This document shows positions 27,484 to 34,896 of a DNA stretch of 64,000 nt, one piece after another. The position numbers and the translations under genes are program-made. The notes under the pieces are model-generated. The model searched no databases. It was not told the DNA's origin and saw only the letters and a list, made by a program, of their open reading frames with translations. Every line of letters starts with the position of its first letter. Within the stretch, counting starts at the first letter, position 1. Source of the DNA: Nitrosovibrio sp. Nv4 (GTDB lineage: Bacteria > Pseudomonadota > Gammaproteobacteria > Burkholderiales > Nitrosomonadaceae); NCBI RefSeq assembly GCF_900215485.1, contig NZ_OCMZ01000002.1, forward strand, positions 1,054,001 through 1,118,000. Direction: 5' to 3'.

Positions 27484-27519
27484 TAGCTAAGGAACCAGTC
27501 GAACAGTTTTTTGGATGCA

Positions 27520-27765
27520 TCATCGGACAGCCTCGCGGAATCTTCCATTCCATACCCTGACACCCTTACGTATTCGCCGAGCATTGTCGCTGAGGCATAT
27601 AGCGAGCTTCTTTTCGCCGATCCGCCATTCAAGGACCAACTCAAGGATCTCGCTTGTGGTTACCCGGACCGGTTCTGCGCGCCCCTGAAACATTGAGTGC
27701 GCGTTAGCGCTCAACTCGATCGCTCGCCGAACTATGGCAACAGGAAACTTGATCACGCCCTCCAT
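27520..27765 (-). CDS. Hypothetical protein between terminase and portal, 81 aa
   Basis: The frame opens at ATG 27765, overlapping the end of the terminase gene by 13 bases. The N-terminal half is helical (KFPVAIVRRAIELSANAHSM), the second half basic. Tight coupling argues for a real gene but I recognise no family. A role in packaging or head assembly is inferred only from position. Confidence 0.55.
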   Translation of the reverse strand: MEGVIKFPVAIVRRAIELSANAHSMFQGRAEPVRVTTSEILELVLEWRIGEKKLAICLSDNARRIRKGVRVWNGRFREAVR

Positions 27766-29006
27766 CCTGGCATCCTGATACCGCGAGCGCTCGATGCCGG
27801 CTTATCCTCTTCAATCGCCACAGCGAAATATCTGAAAGCGTCGGCCGCGTGACTGTGGTAGTCATGCAATGGCCTTCCGCTAAACTGCTTGGTATCTTTG
27901 TCAACTTCGAACCGGTAATGTCTCAACGATTGCAATCCTTCAGCACATTTCTGCTCATCAAAATAACAGCGATTGAACACGGTTCTGGCGGCGTTGATGC
28001 CGTCGAAGATGGAAAGATTCGGCACTATCTGAACTTTCCGTCCGGCTGATACCATCAACTCCTCCACGCTTCGCCCTGTTGAGAGTGTCTTTGCGCGGGC
28101 ATCGTGGGGTAAATAATCGGTCCCATATATGTACCCTTTGTTTTGCAACACGCCGATGTAGTGATTCAATGGCATCTGGTTATTACTGTAATAATCTATG
28201 AGCCTCAGTTCGGCGCCGATGCTCTGCGCGAACCAAATGCTGGTGTTGTCTGCGAAACCAAGATCCCAGAACGTTTGTACTTGCTTGGCCGCGTCATATG
28301 GAGCCCTGCCAATCCGCCCCTCTTCCTGGGCCTGCCTCAATTCCTTCGCGTAAATCGCCCCATCGAGCGTTACCCTGCAGTTTCCTTCCCAAATATTCTG
28401 ATAAGCATCCGGATCACGCGCCTTCAGCTCATCCTTTTCCTTCTGCAGCGTCTCAGGAAACCATGGGTTATCGTCCCAATTGATCTTGACCACGACAGCG
28501 TCACTCGGCGGCTTTGCGACAAAACGTTGGTAAGTCTCGTCTGAATCCAACTCAGGGTTGAACGTCAACCATATCTCTGAGCCATTCTTCCGGATGGTGG
28601 GGATCAATACTTCCCAGGATGTTTTCGAAACGGTCTGCGCTTCCTCAACCCAGACTCGATCCACGCCTTCAAATGACTTGATCTTGGTAACGTTGTTTCT
28701 CAGGCCGGCGAATACGAACTCACTGCCGTTGGCTCCCTTGATAGTGGCGTTCTGTATCTCGTAAAACGAATCCAGGCCAAGAGAGGCGATCTGCGACTGC
28801 AATAAGTGATGCACTGACTCAACTATGGAGTTCTGAAACTCACGAGCGCACAGTATGCGAAGCGGTGAAGCGGCGGCTTGGATCAATAATGCTCTTGCGA
28901 CTCCCCACGACTTCGCGCCACCACGACCACCGTAGAGAACCTTGTATCTAGCCGGGTGAAACAGGAACTCAAGTTTCTCGGGGAATTCGGCTCTATGGGA
29001 GGTCAT
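27753..29006 (-). CDS. Terminase large subunit (TerL)
   Basis: The ATG at 29006 overlaps the stop of the upstream gene and gives 417 residues. The ATPase half has a Walker A-like GGRGGAKSWG at 26-35 and Walker B VDRVWVEEA at 115-123, then a coupling motif LTFNPE. The nuclease half starts with FWDLGFADNTSIW near residue 235 and ends with DYHSHAADAFRY, which carries the other metal ligands. It pumps DNA into the prohead and cuts it. The sequence type is that of PBSX/Terminase_3 proteins. Confidence 0.95.
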   Translation of the reverse strand: MTSHRAEFPEKLEFLFHPARYKVLYGGRGGAKSWGVARALLIQAAASPLRILCAREFQNSIVESVHHLLQSQIASLGLDSFYEIQNATIKGANGSEFVFAGLRNNVTKIKSFEGVDRVWVEEAQTVSKTSWEVLIPTIRKNGSEIWLTFNPELDSDETYQRFVAKPPSDAVVVKINWDDNPWFPETLQKEKDELKARDPDAYQNIWEGNCRVTLDGAIYAKELRQAQEEGRIGRAPYDAAKQVQTFWDLGFADNTSIWFAQSIGAELRLIDYYSNNQMPLNHYIGVLQNKGYIYGTDYLPHDARAKTLSTGRSVEELMVSAGRKVQIVPNLSIFDGINAARTVFNRCYFDEQKCAEGLQSLRHYRFEVDKDTKQFSGRPLHDYHSHAADAFRYFAVAIEEDKPASSARGIRMPGWRA

Positions 29007-29431
29007 ATTTCGTATGAGTCGCAACCATTCCCACAATCAGACTGAAACACACAAGCAACCTGGACAGCCTCGATTGCAGATTTGCCGAGATGCATTGCGG
29101 CCAACGCAAAGTCCCTGCCTGACCCCGCAGCCCAAAACTTATCCTCAACGGCGATTGGGTATGGTGTCCGTTCGTAGCTGCGCACACCGTTCGCATCAGC
29201 CACAACAACTGTCGCCCAATCATCTTTGTCTCTCTGGCTACCTGGAAACGTTTCTGGATTGCATCCATTACGAACCCACTCGACCATCAGCAGGCCTTGG
29301 TCAAGGTTTCCAGCAATCGCCACAACGGAGTCACCAACTCGGTAGATTTTGGTTACGGTGCGAGCAAGGCCGGAATTAATAGACCTTTTGTCGGCCGCTA
29401 GAGTGCGGCCGTCCCAGGCAATGACTGTCAT
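29003..29431 (-). CDS. Proteasome-like Ntn-hydrolase family phage protein
   Basis: The 142-residue protein resembles HslV/proteasome-beta folds: MTVIAWDGRTLAADKRS, GDSVVAIAGNLDQGL, then VVVADANGVRSYE and FWAAGSGRDFALAAMHLGKS, and the end CGNGCDSYEI. The Gly-Ser-Gly before the helix and the order of strands fit the Ntn fold. The expected N-terminal threonine would be Thr2 after Met removal. Related phage proteins exist, but a protease role is unproven. It lies directly before TerL. Confidence 0.7.
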   Translation of the reverse strand: MTVIAWDGRTLAADKRSINSGLARTVTKIYRVGDSVVAIAGNLDQGLLMVEWVRNGCNPETFPGSQRDKDDWATVVVADANGVRSYERTPYPIAVEDKFWAAGSGRDFALAAMHLGKSAIEAVQVACVFQSDCGNGCDSYEI

Positions 29432-29563
29432 TTACTCTGACACATCGGGCAAACAAGGCGGGGCTAAACGCAGCACCACATGACAGTTAATCGTGGCCGC
29501 GAGCCACAACCGCAGGGTTTCGCAATAAACCTTACGAAACGGAACCTTGTAATAACCCTTCAT
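29432..29563 (-). CDS. Small phage protein, 43 aa
   Basis: The ATG at 29563 is preceded by AGGAG at good distance, and the stop ends where the Ntn-hydrolase-like gene begins. The product is a basic N terminus (MKGYYKVPFRKVY) followed by a hydrophobic stretch. I do not recognise it. The ribosome-binding site and fit between genes support it. Confidence 0.55.
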   Translation of the reverse strand: MKGYYKVPFRKVYCETLRLWLAATINCHVVLRLAPPCLPDVSE

Positions 29564-29600
29564 TTTTCACTCCTTTTTAATGTCATTTCCCACTTCTGAA

Positions 29601-29628
29601 AATATAACCCCGCTAATTTCGATACCAA
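29601..29628 (-). promoter_or_regulatory. Candidate sigma70 promoter upstream of terminase region
   Basis: Read leftward, TTGGTA (29628-29623) and TATATT (29606-29601) are separated by 16 bases, about 40 bases before the 43-residue gene. It could start a transcript through Ntn-hydrolase, TerL and portal. Experimental support is lacking. Confidence 0.4.
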
Positions 29629-29708
29629 CTCAGAAAAAAGGATGATGGTTTCCCACTTCACCCTATACCTGAGTATCAACCGGCTAATTTAAATCGCTCA
29701 TATCGCCT

Positions 29709-30215
29709 CTACGATTGAGGTTTTTGAGCGGGGATGAAGGAAATCTCGATTTTCGATAGAATCGGCTTGTCGGGATCACCGCCTTCAAGGGCGGTAGTTG
29801 TACGATCCCCATATTTCTTTGGAGACAATCTTGCGGCGACCCACTTACGCGCATCGACTCTCAGCCTGGAGCGGGCGATAGCTTCGTGGTTCGTTACCTC
29901 GCGTCCGTCCTCGGCAACAATGACATCGTTTGCGGCGTCATCAGCAATATCAATGATGGCTTCAAAATGAACATCAGCCGAGAGCTCCTTGGCCTTTATG
30001 TATTGCTGCATAAATTCTTGATCAGAATCAAGCCAGTTCCATAAAGCGCGCTGGCTGATACCGAGTTCTATGCACATCGACCTTGCGGACTTACCGAGAG
30101 CGATGCCTTCAAAGATAGCGGAGCGTAAAGCGGGTGTCTTGATCGATGGCGCTCCCGCCTTTCTTTTGACGGTGCCGGGCTTGCGCTTTTCCGTCGGTTT
30201 CTTTTCCCCAGTCAC
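29709..30215 (-). CDS. Terminase small subunit
   Basis: The 168-residue protein has a basic N terminus, a helix-turn-helix (KSARSMCIELGISQRALWNW, about residues 42-61), a central helical part with DVHFEAIIDIADDAAND, and the segment RKWVAARLSPKKYGD that recurs in small terminases of this class. It recognises the packaging site and regulates TerL. The start is GTG 30215, overlapping the stop of the upstream gene. Confidence 0.9.
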   Translation of the reverse strand: MTGEKKPTEKRKPGTVKRKAGAPSIKTPALRSAIFEGIALGKSARSMCIELGISQRALWNWLDSDQEFMQQYIKAKELSADVHFEAIIDIADDAANDVIVAEDGREVTNHEAIARSRLRVDARKWVAARLSPKKYGDRTTTALEGGDPDKPILSKIEISFIPAQKPQS

Positions 30216-30571
30216 GGCAACGCGTGCAGTAAAGCCGAGCCGTTACGCACGCACTCAATCCTCACAAGGCGCGGCGGGGTAACTGGCTGCATGTTGAACG
30301 AACGCTCCAGCGGTTCCCCGCAACACGCGCACATGCCATTCTGTGAGTCAAACAACTCTTGCCGCTTCCGGTCATTGGCTTCGCATCTTTCGAAATCTGC
30401 TAGCGCAAAATCATCGGCAACGAAACTGAACGGATCACCGCACCATCTGCCATCCGCAGGCTCTGACTTAAGCAAATCCTCTTCTGTTGCGTACGGGCGC
30501 GTTGAAAAGACAACGCCATCTGAGGTCCGCCATGCGCGCTTCCAAAGGATTACGCCGCTACTTTGCGCCAT
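30212..30571 (-). CDS. Hypothetical zinc-binding protein, truncated HNH-like
   Basis: The first 75 residues are unrecognised (WKRAWRTSDGVVFSTRPYAT). Then KRQELFDSQNGMCACCGEPL looks exactly like the entry to an HNH nuclease, with a CACC knuckle, but the following His-Asn-His part is absent and the protein ends about 30 residues later. It may be a decayed HNH protein or a zinc-knuckle protein in its own right. Start and stop overlap both neighbours. Confidence 0.6.
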   Translation of the reverse strand: MAQSSGVILWKRAWRTSDGVVFSTRPYATEEDLLKSEPADGRWCGDPFSFVADDFALADFERCEANDRKRQELFDSQNGMCACCGEPLERSFNMQPVTPPRLVRIECVRNGSALLHALP

Positions 30572-30864
30572 TACTTATCTCCTAACGAATGATTACAGCC
30601 TCGTACCGCAGCCCTGAGCATCACTTCACAGGCAGAACGCTCTTCGATCTCCGACCGCAACGCCCTATTGATCGTCAAGGCGTCGTCTTTGATGGATACC
30701 TTGTCTACCGCATAAGCATCCTTGCACTCAGCGGGAAGCGTGACTTCACACGGTACAGGCACGAGCTTTTCAACTACGTGCGTTTCGACAACCGGTTTAC
30801 CTGCGCATCCCACTAGCGCCAGCACCAGGATTAAGCTACTCGGCCGCACGGCGACCTCCCACAT
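30571..30864 (-). CDS. Outer spanin-like lipoprotein (Rz1-type)
   Basis: The N terminus is a lipoprotein signal, LILVLALVGCAG, with the lipobox cysteine near residue 20. The mature part contains VVEKLVPVPCEVTLPAECKD and a C-terminal helix. The gene starts inside the end of the Rz-type gene in another frame, the classical Rz/Rz1 arrangement. It would pair with the inner protein across the periplasm to disrupt the outer membrane at lysis. Confidence 0.8.
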   Translation of the reverse strand: MWEVAVRPSSLILVLALVGCAGKPVVETHVVEKLVPVPCEVTLPAECKDAYAVDKVSIKDDALTINRALRSEIEERSACEVMLRAAVRGCNHSLGDK

Positions 30865-31225
30865 ATTCCCGCTGCTCCCTCTCTACTGCCTGGCACTGAG
30901 TCTCACCTGGGCGAACGGGCAACCCGTTACGAAGCTCCGCGGCCAAGTCTGAATGCTTCTTGGCAGATACCTGAGCCAACTTCATCGCCGCCTGAGCTTC
31001 GAGTTCTTTGGCTTCCAGCGCGTCGGTGACTTCTTTTACCCCAGCCTGAACCGTACCAATGTCGGTAGCGCATTTATCGTTCGATGCTCGCAGCACTACA
31101 TTCTCTGATCCGAGCCGCTGCACCTCCTTGCCAGAGCGCCAATCGCTAACGACGAAGCCGCCACCGAAAGATAGCGCAGCAAAGACAGCGATGATGATTG
31201 CAGTGATAGCGGGACTCGCAAACAT
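30836..31225 (-). CDS. Inner spanin-like protein (Rz-type)
   Basis: The 129-residue product has one N-terminal membrane span (ITAIIIAVFAALSFGGGFVV) and a long periplasmic helix with coiled-coil character, including ALEAKELEAQAAMKLAQVSA. That is the standard inner-membrane spanin plan. It overlaps the lipoprotein gene by 29 bases. Unusually, this pair is next to the terminase genes, 16 kb from the holin and lysozyme. Confidence 0.82.
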   Translation of the reverse strand: MFASPAITAIIIAVFAALSFGGGFVVSDWRSGKEVQRLGSENVVLRASNDKCATDIGTVQAGVKEVTDALEAKELEAQAAMKLAQVSAKKHSDLAAELRNGLPVRPGETQCQAVEREQREYVGGRRAAE

Positions 31226-31230
31226 TGTTT

Positions 31231-31581
31231 CTACAGCTCGCTACGATGGATTAAGGACTGGATGCGGTCCAGGCTTGAGTCGATGGAATTAATACGCTGA
31301 TTGAGTTGTTCAAGAAACTCTGGCATAGGGGGCAACGCTGGCTCCGAGCCGTTAACGCTGCCGCTGGATACAGAATCAGGCCGAAGCACGCCAGCGAAAG
31401 CTTTCTCCAAACTGGCAGCGAGCATTTCAAGCCGCTGCGCCTGATGATCTAGACTCTCCAATACGCGTCCGCTGCACTTTTCCCGCATTACGGCCTCTTC
31501 GTTAAGACCGCTATCCACCCGAATCTTCGCTGCACGCAGACCCACCATTCCGCCGCTGGAGTTCATTTTGTTTTCGCCCAT
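31231..31581 (-). CDS. Hypothetical coiled-coil protein, 116 aa
   Basis: The protein is helical with no membrane segment: an N-terminal GMVGLRAAKIRVDSGLNEEA part, a coiled coil at about residues 42-65, and a C-terminal helix LEQLNQRINSIDSSLDRIQ. It is the first gene after two terminators and ends 5 bases before the spanin gene. I recognise no family. Confidence 0.6.
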   Translation of the reverse strand: MGENKMNSSGGMVGLRAAKIRVDSGLNEEAVMREKCSGRVLESLDHQAQRLEMLAASLEKAFAGVLRPDSVSSGSVNGSEPALPPMPEFLEQLNQRINSIDSSLDRIQSLIHRSEL

Positions 31582-31608
31582 AAAAAAAGCCCGCCGAAAT
31601 TGGCAGGC
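31582..31608 (-). terminator. Intrinsic terminator, first of a tandem pair (leftward)
   Basis: Read leftward, GCCTGCC pairs with GGCGGGC over a six-base loop, followed by seven T residues. It abuts the start codon of the next late gene. Confidence 0.85.
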
Positions 31609-31617
31609 CAGAAATGT

Positions 31618-31644
31618 AAAAACCCACCGGGTTAGGGGTGGGTT
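31618..31644 (-). terminator. Intrinsic terminator, second of a tandem pair (leftward)
   Basis: Read leftward, AACCCACC pairs with GGTGGGTT around an eight-base loop and is followed by a T run. Together with the neighbouring hairpin it would separate the early leftward operon from the late genes unless antiterminated. Confidence 0.75.
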
Positions 31645-31726
31645 AGGTTTCGGAGTGAATATTTCGCACTCTATATAAATACTTCTATCACGTTCCCGAG
31701 AAAAAGCAAGCCTTATTCGTTTAAAT

Positions 31727-31756
31727 TTGACCCGTAACTAACTGAACCTATATGAT
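31727..31756 (+). promoter_or_regulatory. Sigma70-like promoter of a moron gene
   Basis: TTGACC at 31727-31732 and TATGAT at 31751-31756 are separated by 18 bases. The region is AT-rich compared with its surroundings and faces the only rightward gene in this part of the prophage, whose start lies 27 bases further on. Confidence 0.65.
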
Positions 31757-31782
31757 GCCCCTCTTTTATGGAGAAGCAACAA

Positions 31783-32097
31783 ATGGATATTGATCCACTG
31801 CCGATTGGCGACATCCTTCCATGCATCGATATAAATGACGCAGGGTGGGGTGGTTCAGACGTCCGGAAACTTCTGTGCCCAGTTTGCAGTGGCTCATATA
31901 ATCATATGGAACCTTCGTATTTAAAGGATGGAGGTGACAACTACGATGCCAAATGGGGCGGAAGAGGAGATCTCACTGTTGTCCCGATGTGGGGTGAATG
32001 TGGTTCGAAGTGGGAGGTATGTATTGGCTTCCATAAAGGCGAGAGTTTTATGTTCACCCGAGTCTCTCAGTCATGCAAGGATCAAAAAAACCCTTAA
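31783..32097 (+). CDS. Probable moron: hypothetical Cys-containing protein, 104 aa
   Basis: The gene stands alone in rightward orientation between leftward operons, with its own promoter. The ATG at 31783 has GGAG nine bases upstream. The product has DINDAGWGGSDVRKLLCPVC, a CxxC knuckle, and later CGSKWEVCIGFHKGES with two more cysteines, so a small zinc domain is likely. I cannot name a function. An independent promoter and orientation are typical of genes expressed from the prophage. Confidence 0.7.
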   Translation: MDIDPLPIGDILPCIDINDAGWGGSDVRKLLCPVCSGSYNHMEPSYLKDGGDNYDAKWGGRGDLTVVPMWGECGSKWEVCIGFHKGESFMFTRVSQSCKDQKNP

Positions 32098-32124
32098 GAG
32101 CGCACCGTTCCTTCGATTAGATCG

Positions 32125-32649
32125 CTACGCATAATTCCATTCGCGCGCAATCAACCCGTGCGACTCTAAATCTTCTGCCATATCAGCCATGGCGCGACTG
32201 TGGATCACGTCAAGCATGTTATAAACCCCACGTCGAATAGCAACCACCATGTCATTCCCGCACGCGAGGTCATATCTGATGGATTTGTGGCTAATGGTTT
32301 TTCCAAAGTAACACAACAACAGTTTATACGCCCCTCGCCTGCCGTGAATCCCGGTACCCAGCGCCTGGAATATCCTGTTCATCATCACAGTGACATCTTC
32401 CGGCTTCGTCATGCCCCCGAACCTCGCCGCGATGTACTCCCGGTAAGCCGGATCCTCTAACCGCTCTGCTATGCCGATTATCGCCGCGGCTTGAGCGTGT
32501 TGCTCATGCACCGATAAGTGCGACAGCAACAGATTCTGACCGGATCGCCGCGGAGTACCGCACATTGCGTTGACGCTCGATAGCTTTACGATCGGCGTTG
32601 CAGAAACCTGATATGCCCAGGCAAGGGCGCTGTGAGCGCTATGAAACAT
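32125..32649 (-). CDS. Phage protein, possible late-gene regulator, 174 aa
   Basis: The ATG at 32649 overlaps the end of the upstream gene. The protein starts MFHSAHSALAWAYQVSATPI, has HEQHAQAAAIIGIAERLEDP, and a C-terminal basic helical part (KLLLCYFGKTISHKSIRYDL) that could be a helix-turn-helix of the sigma region 4 kind. It is the last gene of the early leftward operon, immediately before the late region, where antitermination or late activators are normally found. The regulatory role is inference. Confidence 0.65.
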   Translation of the reverse strand: MFHSAHSALAWAYQVSATPIVKLSSVNAMCGTPRRSGQNLLLSHLSVHEQHAQAAAIIGIAERLEDPAYREYIAARFGGMTKPEDVTVMMNRIFQALGTGIHGRRGAYKLLLCYFGKTISHKSIRYDLACGNDMVVAIRRGVYNMLDVIHSRAMADMAEDLESHGLIAREWNYA

Positions 32650-32851
32650 TGCGTAATCCTCCACGTTTGGCGATGCGTACGAGTTCCCGCAAATGAATTG
32701 ACCGGCTTTGGCTGTAGTAACGATCCTTGCGCTGCCGTTTTGGTTGCGGTTTGGGTGCGGGCTGGTCCTGGCGGTTTGATCGGGCAATAAGGCCATCACA
32801 AATCTCTTCTGGCGATCTGTACATCCAAGATGGGAGAATGGCCGTTTTCAT
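32639..32851 (-). CDS. Hypothetical small basic protein, 70 aa
   Basis: The product starts MKTAILPSWMYRSPEEICDG and has a basic middle (PKPQPKRQRKDRYYSQSRS) and a C-terminal helix LRELVRIAKRGG. The ATG at 32851 overlaps the stop of the 45-residue gene upstream. Basic composition suggests nucleic-acid binding. No family recognised. Confidence 0.6.
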   Translation of the reverse strand: MKTAILPSWMYRSPEEICDGLIARSNRQDQPAPKPQPKRQRKDRYYSQSRSIHLRELVRIAKRGGLRNVS

Positions 32852-32985
32852 TTCCGCTCTATCTCCCTGATAATTAATCCAGTGCACGCAAGGATTACGG
32901 GCACCAATGTCGCCGGCTGATCGCCAAGCGACTCGACCACAATAAATAGCAGCGCAGACAAACTCATCCAGGACGAAGTTCTCAT
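32848..32985 (-). CDS. Small membrane protein, 45 aa
   Basis: Starting at ATG 32985, overlapping the stop of the upstream gene, the frame encodes two hydrophobic stretches, SLSALLFIVVESLG and LVPVILACTGLIIREI. ATGA overlaps on both sides support translation. No function recognised. Confidence 0.55.
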   Translation of the reverse strand: MRTSSWMSLSALLFIVVESLGDQPATLVPVILACTGLIIREIERK

Positions 32986-33152
32986 CGTTTACGCATCCTG
33001 TTAATCACCCGCGACCGCTGAGCCATGCGCTTGATGGAGCGCTCTTGATTGCGTTTGGGTGATCCGGATGGGTTGGCTCTTCTCTGCTCGCCATGTTGTG
33101 GCATTGAAGACATAGCAAAAGCGATCGCGTTTAAGACACTTCTTAAGCTCAT
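32982..33152 (-). CDS. Small basic protein, 56 aa
   Basis: The ATG at 33152 follows an AAGGTGGTGA ribosome-binding region and overlaps the stop of the upstream nuclease-like gene. The C-terminal half is very rich in Arg, Lys, Ser and Gln (RRANPSGSPKRNQERSIKRM). It may bind nucleic acid. No family recognised. Confidence 0.5.
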   Translation of the reverse strand: MSLRSVLNAIAFAMSSMPQHGEQRRANPSGSPKRNQERSIKRMAQRSRVINRMRKR

Positions 33153-33445
33153 TTCACCACCTTCAATTTTCCGCTCTCCCATAGATAGTTCTGCGTCTTA
33201 ACGAAAGCGCGTAGCCAAGTTGCCTGCTTGTCTTCCCGGTCCATATAATCAAGCATCTTGTGAGCCGTGTTGCAGAGGAACGCTACAGCCCAATCGTTGC
33301 TTTTATGCCCATGCCCGCGTCCGAATATCTGACTATCGCTATGCGCCGGATCGCATCCTTGCCAGCCGTGACACTCATGCGGGAAGTCGGCGAAGCATGG
33401 GGCTTTGTGGGCAAGGTCAAGGAACGATCGGTTGCGATAGGTCAT
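33149..33445 (-). CDS. DUF1364-like phage nuclease-domain protein
   Basis: The 98-residue product has the plan of small phage nuclease-domain proteins of the Nin region: MTYRNRSFLDLAHKAPC, then HECHGWQGCDPAHSDSQIFG, then GHKSNDWAVAFLCNTAHKML and a C-terminal helix. Cysteines and histidines could bind a metal ion as in HNH-like folds. In lambda-like phages such proteins accompany NinB in recombination. Start and stop overlap both neighbours. Confidence 0.75.
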   Translation of the reverse strand: MTYRNRSFLDLAHKAPCFADFPHECHGWQGCDPAHSDSQIFGRGHGHKSNDWAVAFLCNTAHKMLDYMDREDKQATWLRAFVKTQNYLWESGKLKVVK

Positions 33446-33633
33446 CGCTTTCCCATTAATGCGGGATCTGTTGTGTCCACTATTAACCTTTCGGCCTGCT
33501 TATCTAAAGCCATTTTCATAAAGCGCATTTCTCTTTTGGCGATAACAAGTCTCTCAGCAAGGACTCTTGGATCTCTTGTTTCCTCCAGAATGTCATTGAT
33601 TGCACGCTCTCTATCCTCTGCCGCATTACCCAT
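33442..33633 (-). CDS. Small helical protein, 63 aa
   Basis: A charged, helical protein (ERAINDILEETRDPRVLAERL). Its stop overlaps the next start, but its first 118 bases overlap the end of the upstream 260-residue gene in a different frame. I recognise no family. Confidence 0.5.
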   Translation of the reverse strand: MGNAAEDRERAINDILEETRDPRVLAERLVIAKREMRFMKMALDKQAERLIVDTTDPALMGKR

Positions 33634-34298
33634 GCCCTAGCCTCCTTTGATGGTGGCGCGTAGGTACCTCGCCAAGCTGAATCGATTCCAATGTTTTGTG
33701 CGATGTTGGTGCTATCAGCCGATGCGAACGGCAAGCGACTGAAAACGTCAGGGTTGAGCATCCTCAAGCCGTGCAATTTGCAGATCGGCAAACCGGATCG
33801 GTCGCAAATAGCATTCATCGCCTCAGCCATGCGATCCCACCAACGCGCATTTCCTACCGCTGCAAACTCGCCACTGCTCCCGATGCAAACGCGCGGGAAA
33901 GTATTTGCCAATCTGACTAGCCTCTCTATGGATTCGTGCATGTGCCAAACAGGGGCGCCAATCCAGGGCGCGGTAGTGCGCCAGGGCCACTCTTCTAGCA
34001 ACTCATCGTTAGCCGCTTCGTCGCCGTCGATAACGTCGGGGATTACGGCAAAGTCGAATGTCGGGACTCGATGCAATCCGCCAACCCATGCGTAATACCT
34101 ACTCCAGTCTGTAACGGGCTTCCCGCTTTTCCACGCGCTGAAAGCCCCATTGTCTACAGCAAAGGATTGGCAAATTTCGAGAGCTAAACTGAGTTGTTCG
34201 GGCGAGCGAAAGGAGATGAAAGCATGGCCGGCATTAATCGCCGCAACGGCAGCTGTAGCGCCCTGATTCGTGATCGGCAGCCCGTGGTAATGAATCAC
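33516..34298 (-). CDS. TIM-barrel-like phage protein, possible TGT/DpdA relative
   Basis: The 260-residue protein begins MIHYHGLPITNQGATAAVAA and has DNGAFSAWKSGKP, VIPDVIDGDEAANDELLEEW, APVWHMHESIERLVRLANTF and FPRVCIGSSGEFA, then KLHGLRMLNPDVFSRLPFAS and DSTNIA. This pattern of acidic strand ends (DNG, PDVID, DST) fits the tRNA-guanine transglycosylase-like barrels, some of which insert 7-deazaguanine into phage DNA. No deazaguanine biosynthesis gene is visible in the window, so the base exchange is only a possibility. Confidence 0.55.
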   Translation of the reverse strand: MIHYHGLPITNQGATAAVAAINAGHAFISFRSPEQLSLALEICQSFAVDNGAFSAWKSGKPVTDWSRYYAWVGGLHRVPTFDFAVIPDVIDGDEAANDELLEEWPWRTTAPWIGAPVWHMHESIERLVRLANTFPRVCIGSSGEFAAVGNARWWDRMAEAMNAICDRSGLPICKLHGLRMLNPDVFSRLPFASADSTNIAQNIGIDSAWRGTYAPPSKEARAWVMRQRIESVQSMTFWRKQEIQESLLRDLLSPKEKCAL

Positions 34299-34732
34299 GC
34301 ATACCTCCTATTCATCATTTCCTCATCCTCTGGCCGCTCCGGTTCGCTCCATTGCACACCATGCTCGCTACCATAGGCAGCAACGTACTCGATCAGGCTG
34401 GCCATGCGCTTTACAGACATCTGCGCCGAGCTTTCCCGGATATTGGCAAACTCTCCTTCCAGCCCAGGCACGATGTCAGCGCCCAACCCTGTCGCTATGG
34501 CGTGGCCAGAAATAAACAGCACCTTCCACTGATCCTTGGTGAGCGTCCTGCCCATGTATTTCAGTTGGCGCGCCACATCGCCGCACATCGCGTGGAAACG
34601 CCCGCTCTGAATTTCCTTGCGCGTCTTTGGTTTAATCTGGCACATGAAATCCGCTGGAGCCCGATCTATGCACTGATGAGCGAATTGCTTTTGCTTGAGG
34701 CCGACTAGAAAGATGGTTTGTTTGTCGTTCAC
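34295..34732 (-). CDS. ninB: NinB-like recombination protein
   Basis: The 145-residue protein has the NinB pattern: KTRKEIQSGRFHAMCGDVAR, then LTKDQWKVLFISGHAIATG, then IVPGLEGEFANIRESSAQMS and a terminal helix ending VQWSEP. NinB (Orf) binds single-stranded DNA and helps load recombinases, substituting for RecFOR functions in lambda. It fits the RecT/YqaJ system of this phage. The start is GTG 34732, overlapping the stop of the upstream small gene. Confidence 0.88.
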   Translation of the reverse strand: MNDKQTIFLVGLKQKQFAHQCIDRAPADFMCQIKPKTRKEIQSGRFHAMCGDVARQLKYMGRTLTKDQWKVLFISGHAIATGLGADIVPGLEGEFANIRESSAQMSVKRMASLIEYVAAYGSEHGVQWSEPERPEDEEMMNRRYA

Positions 34733-34896
34733 TTTTGCGCCTCGTCAAGAAACTTCCTGAGCTCGTCTCTCGCGGCCTTCAAACTATTAAACGAGGACAT
34801 CGGCCTATCCGCGAACATCTCGAGCCATTTATGAGCATCCTCAGCGGCAGCCAGAAGGTTCAGGGGATTACCCTCTCCGTCCCATTCGGCTTTCAC
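34729..34896 (-). CDS. Small helical protein, 55 aa
   Basis: Starting at GTG 34896, overlapping the preceding stop, the frame encodes an acidic N terminus (KAEWDGEGNPLNLLAAAEDA) and a charged helix to the end. It ends by overlapping the GTG of ninB. No function recognised. Confidence 0.55.
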   Translation of the reverse strand: MKAEWDGEGNPLNLLAAAEDAHKWLEMFADRPMSSFNSLKAARDELRKFLDEAQK

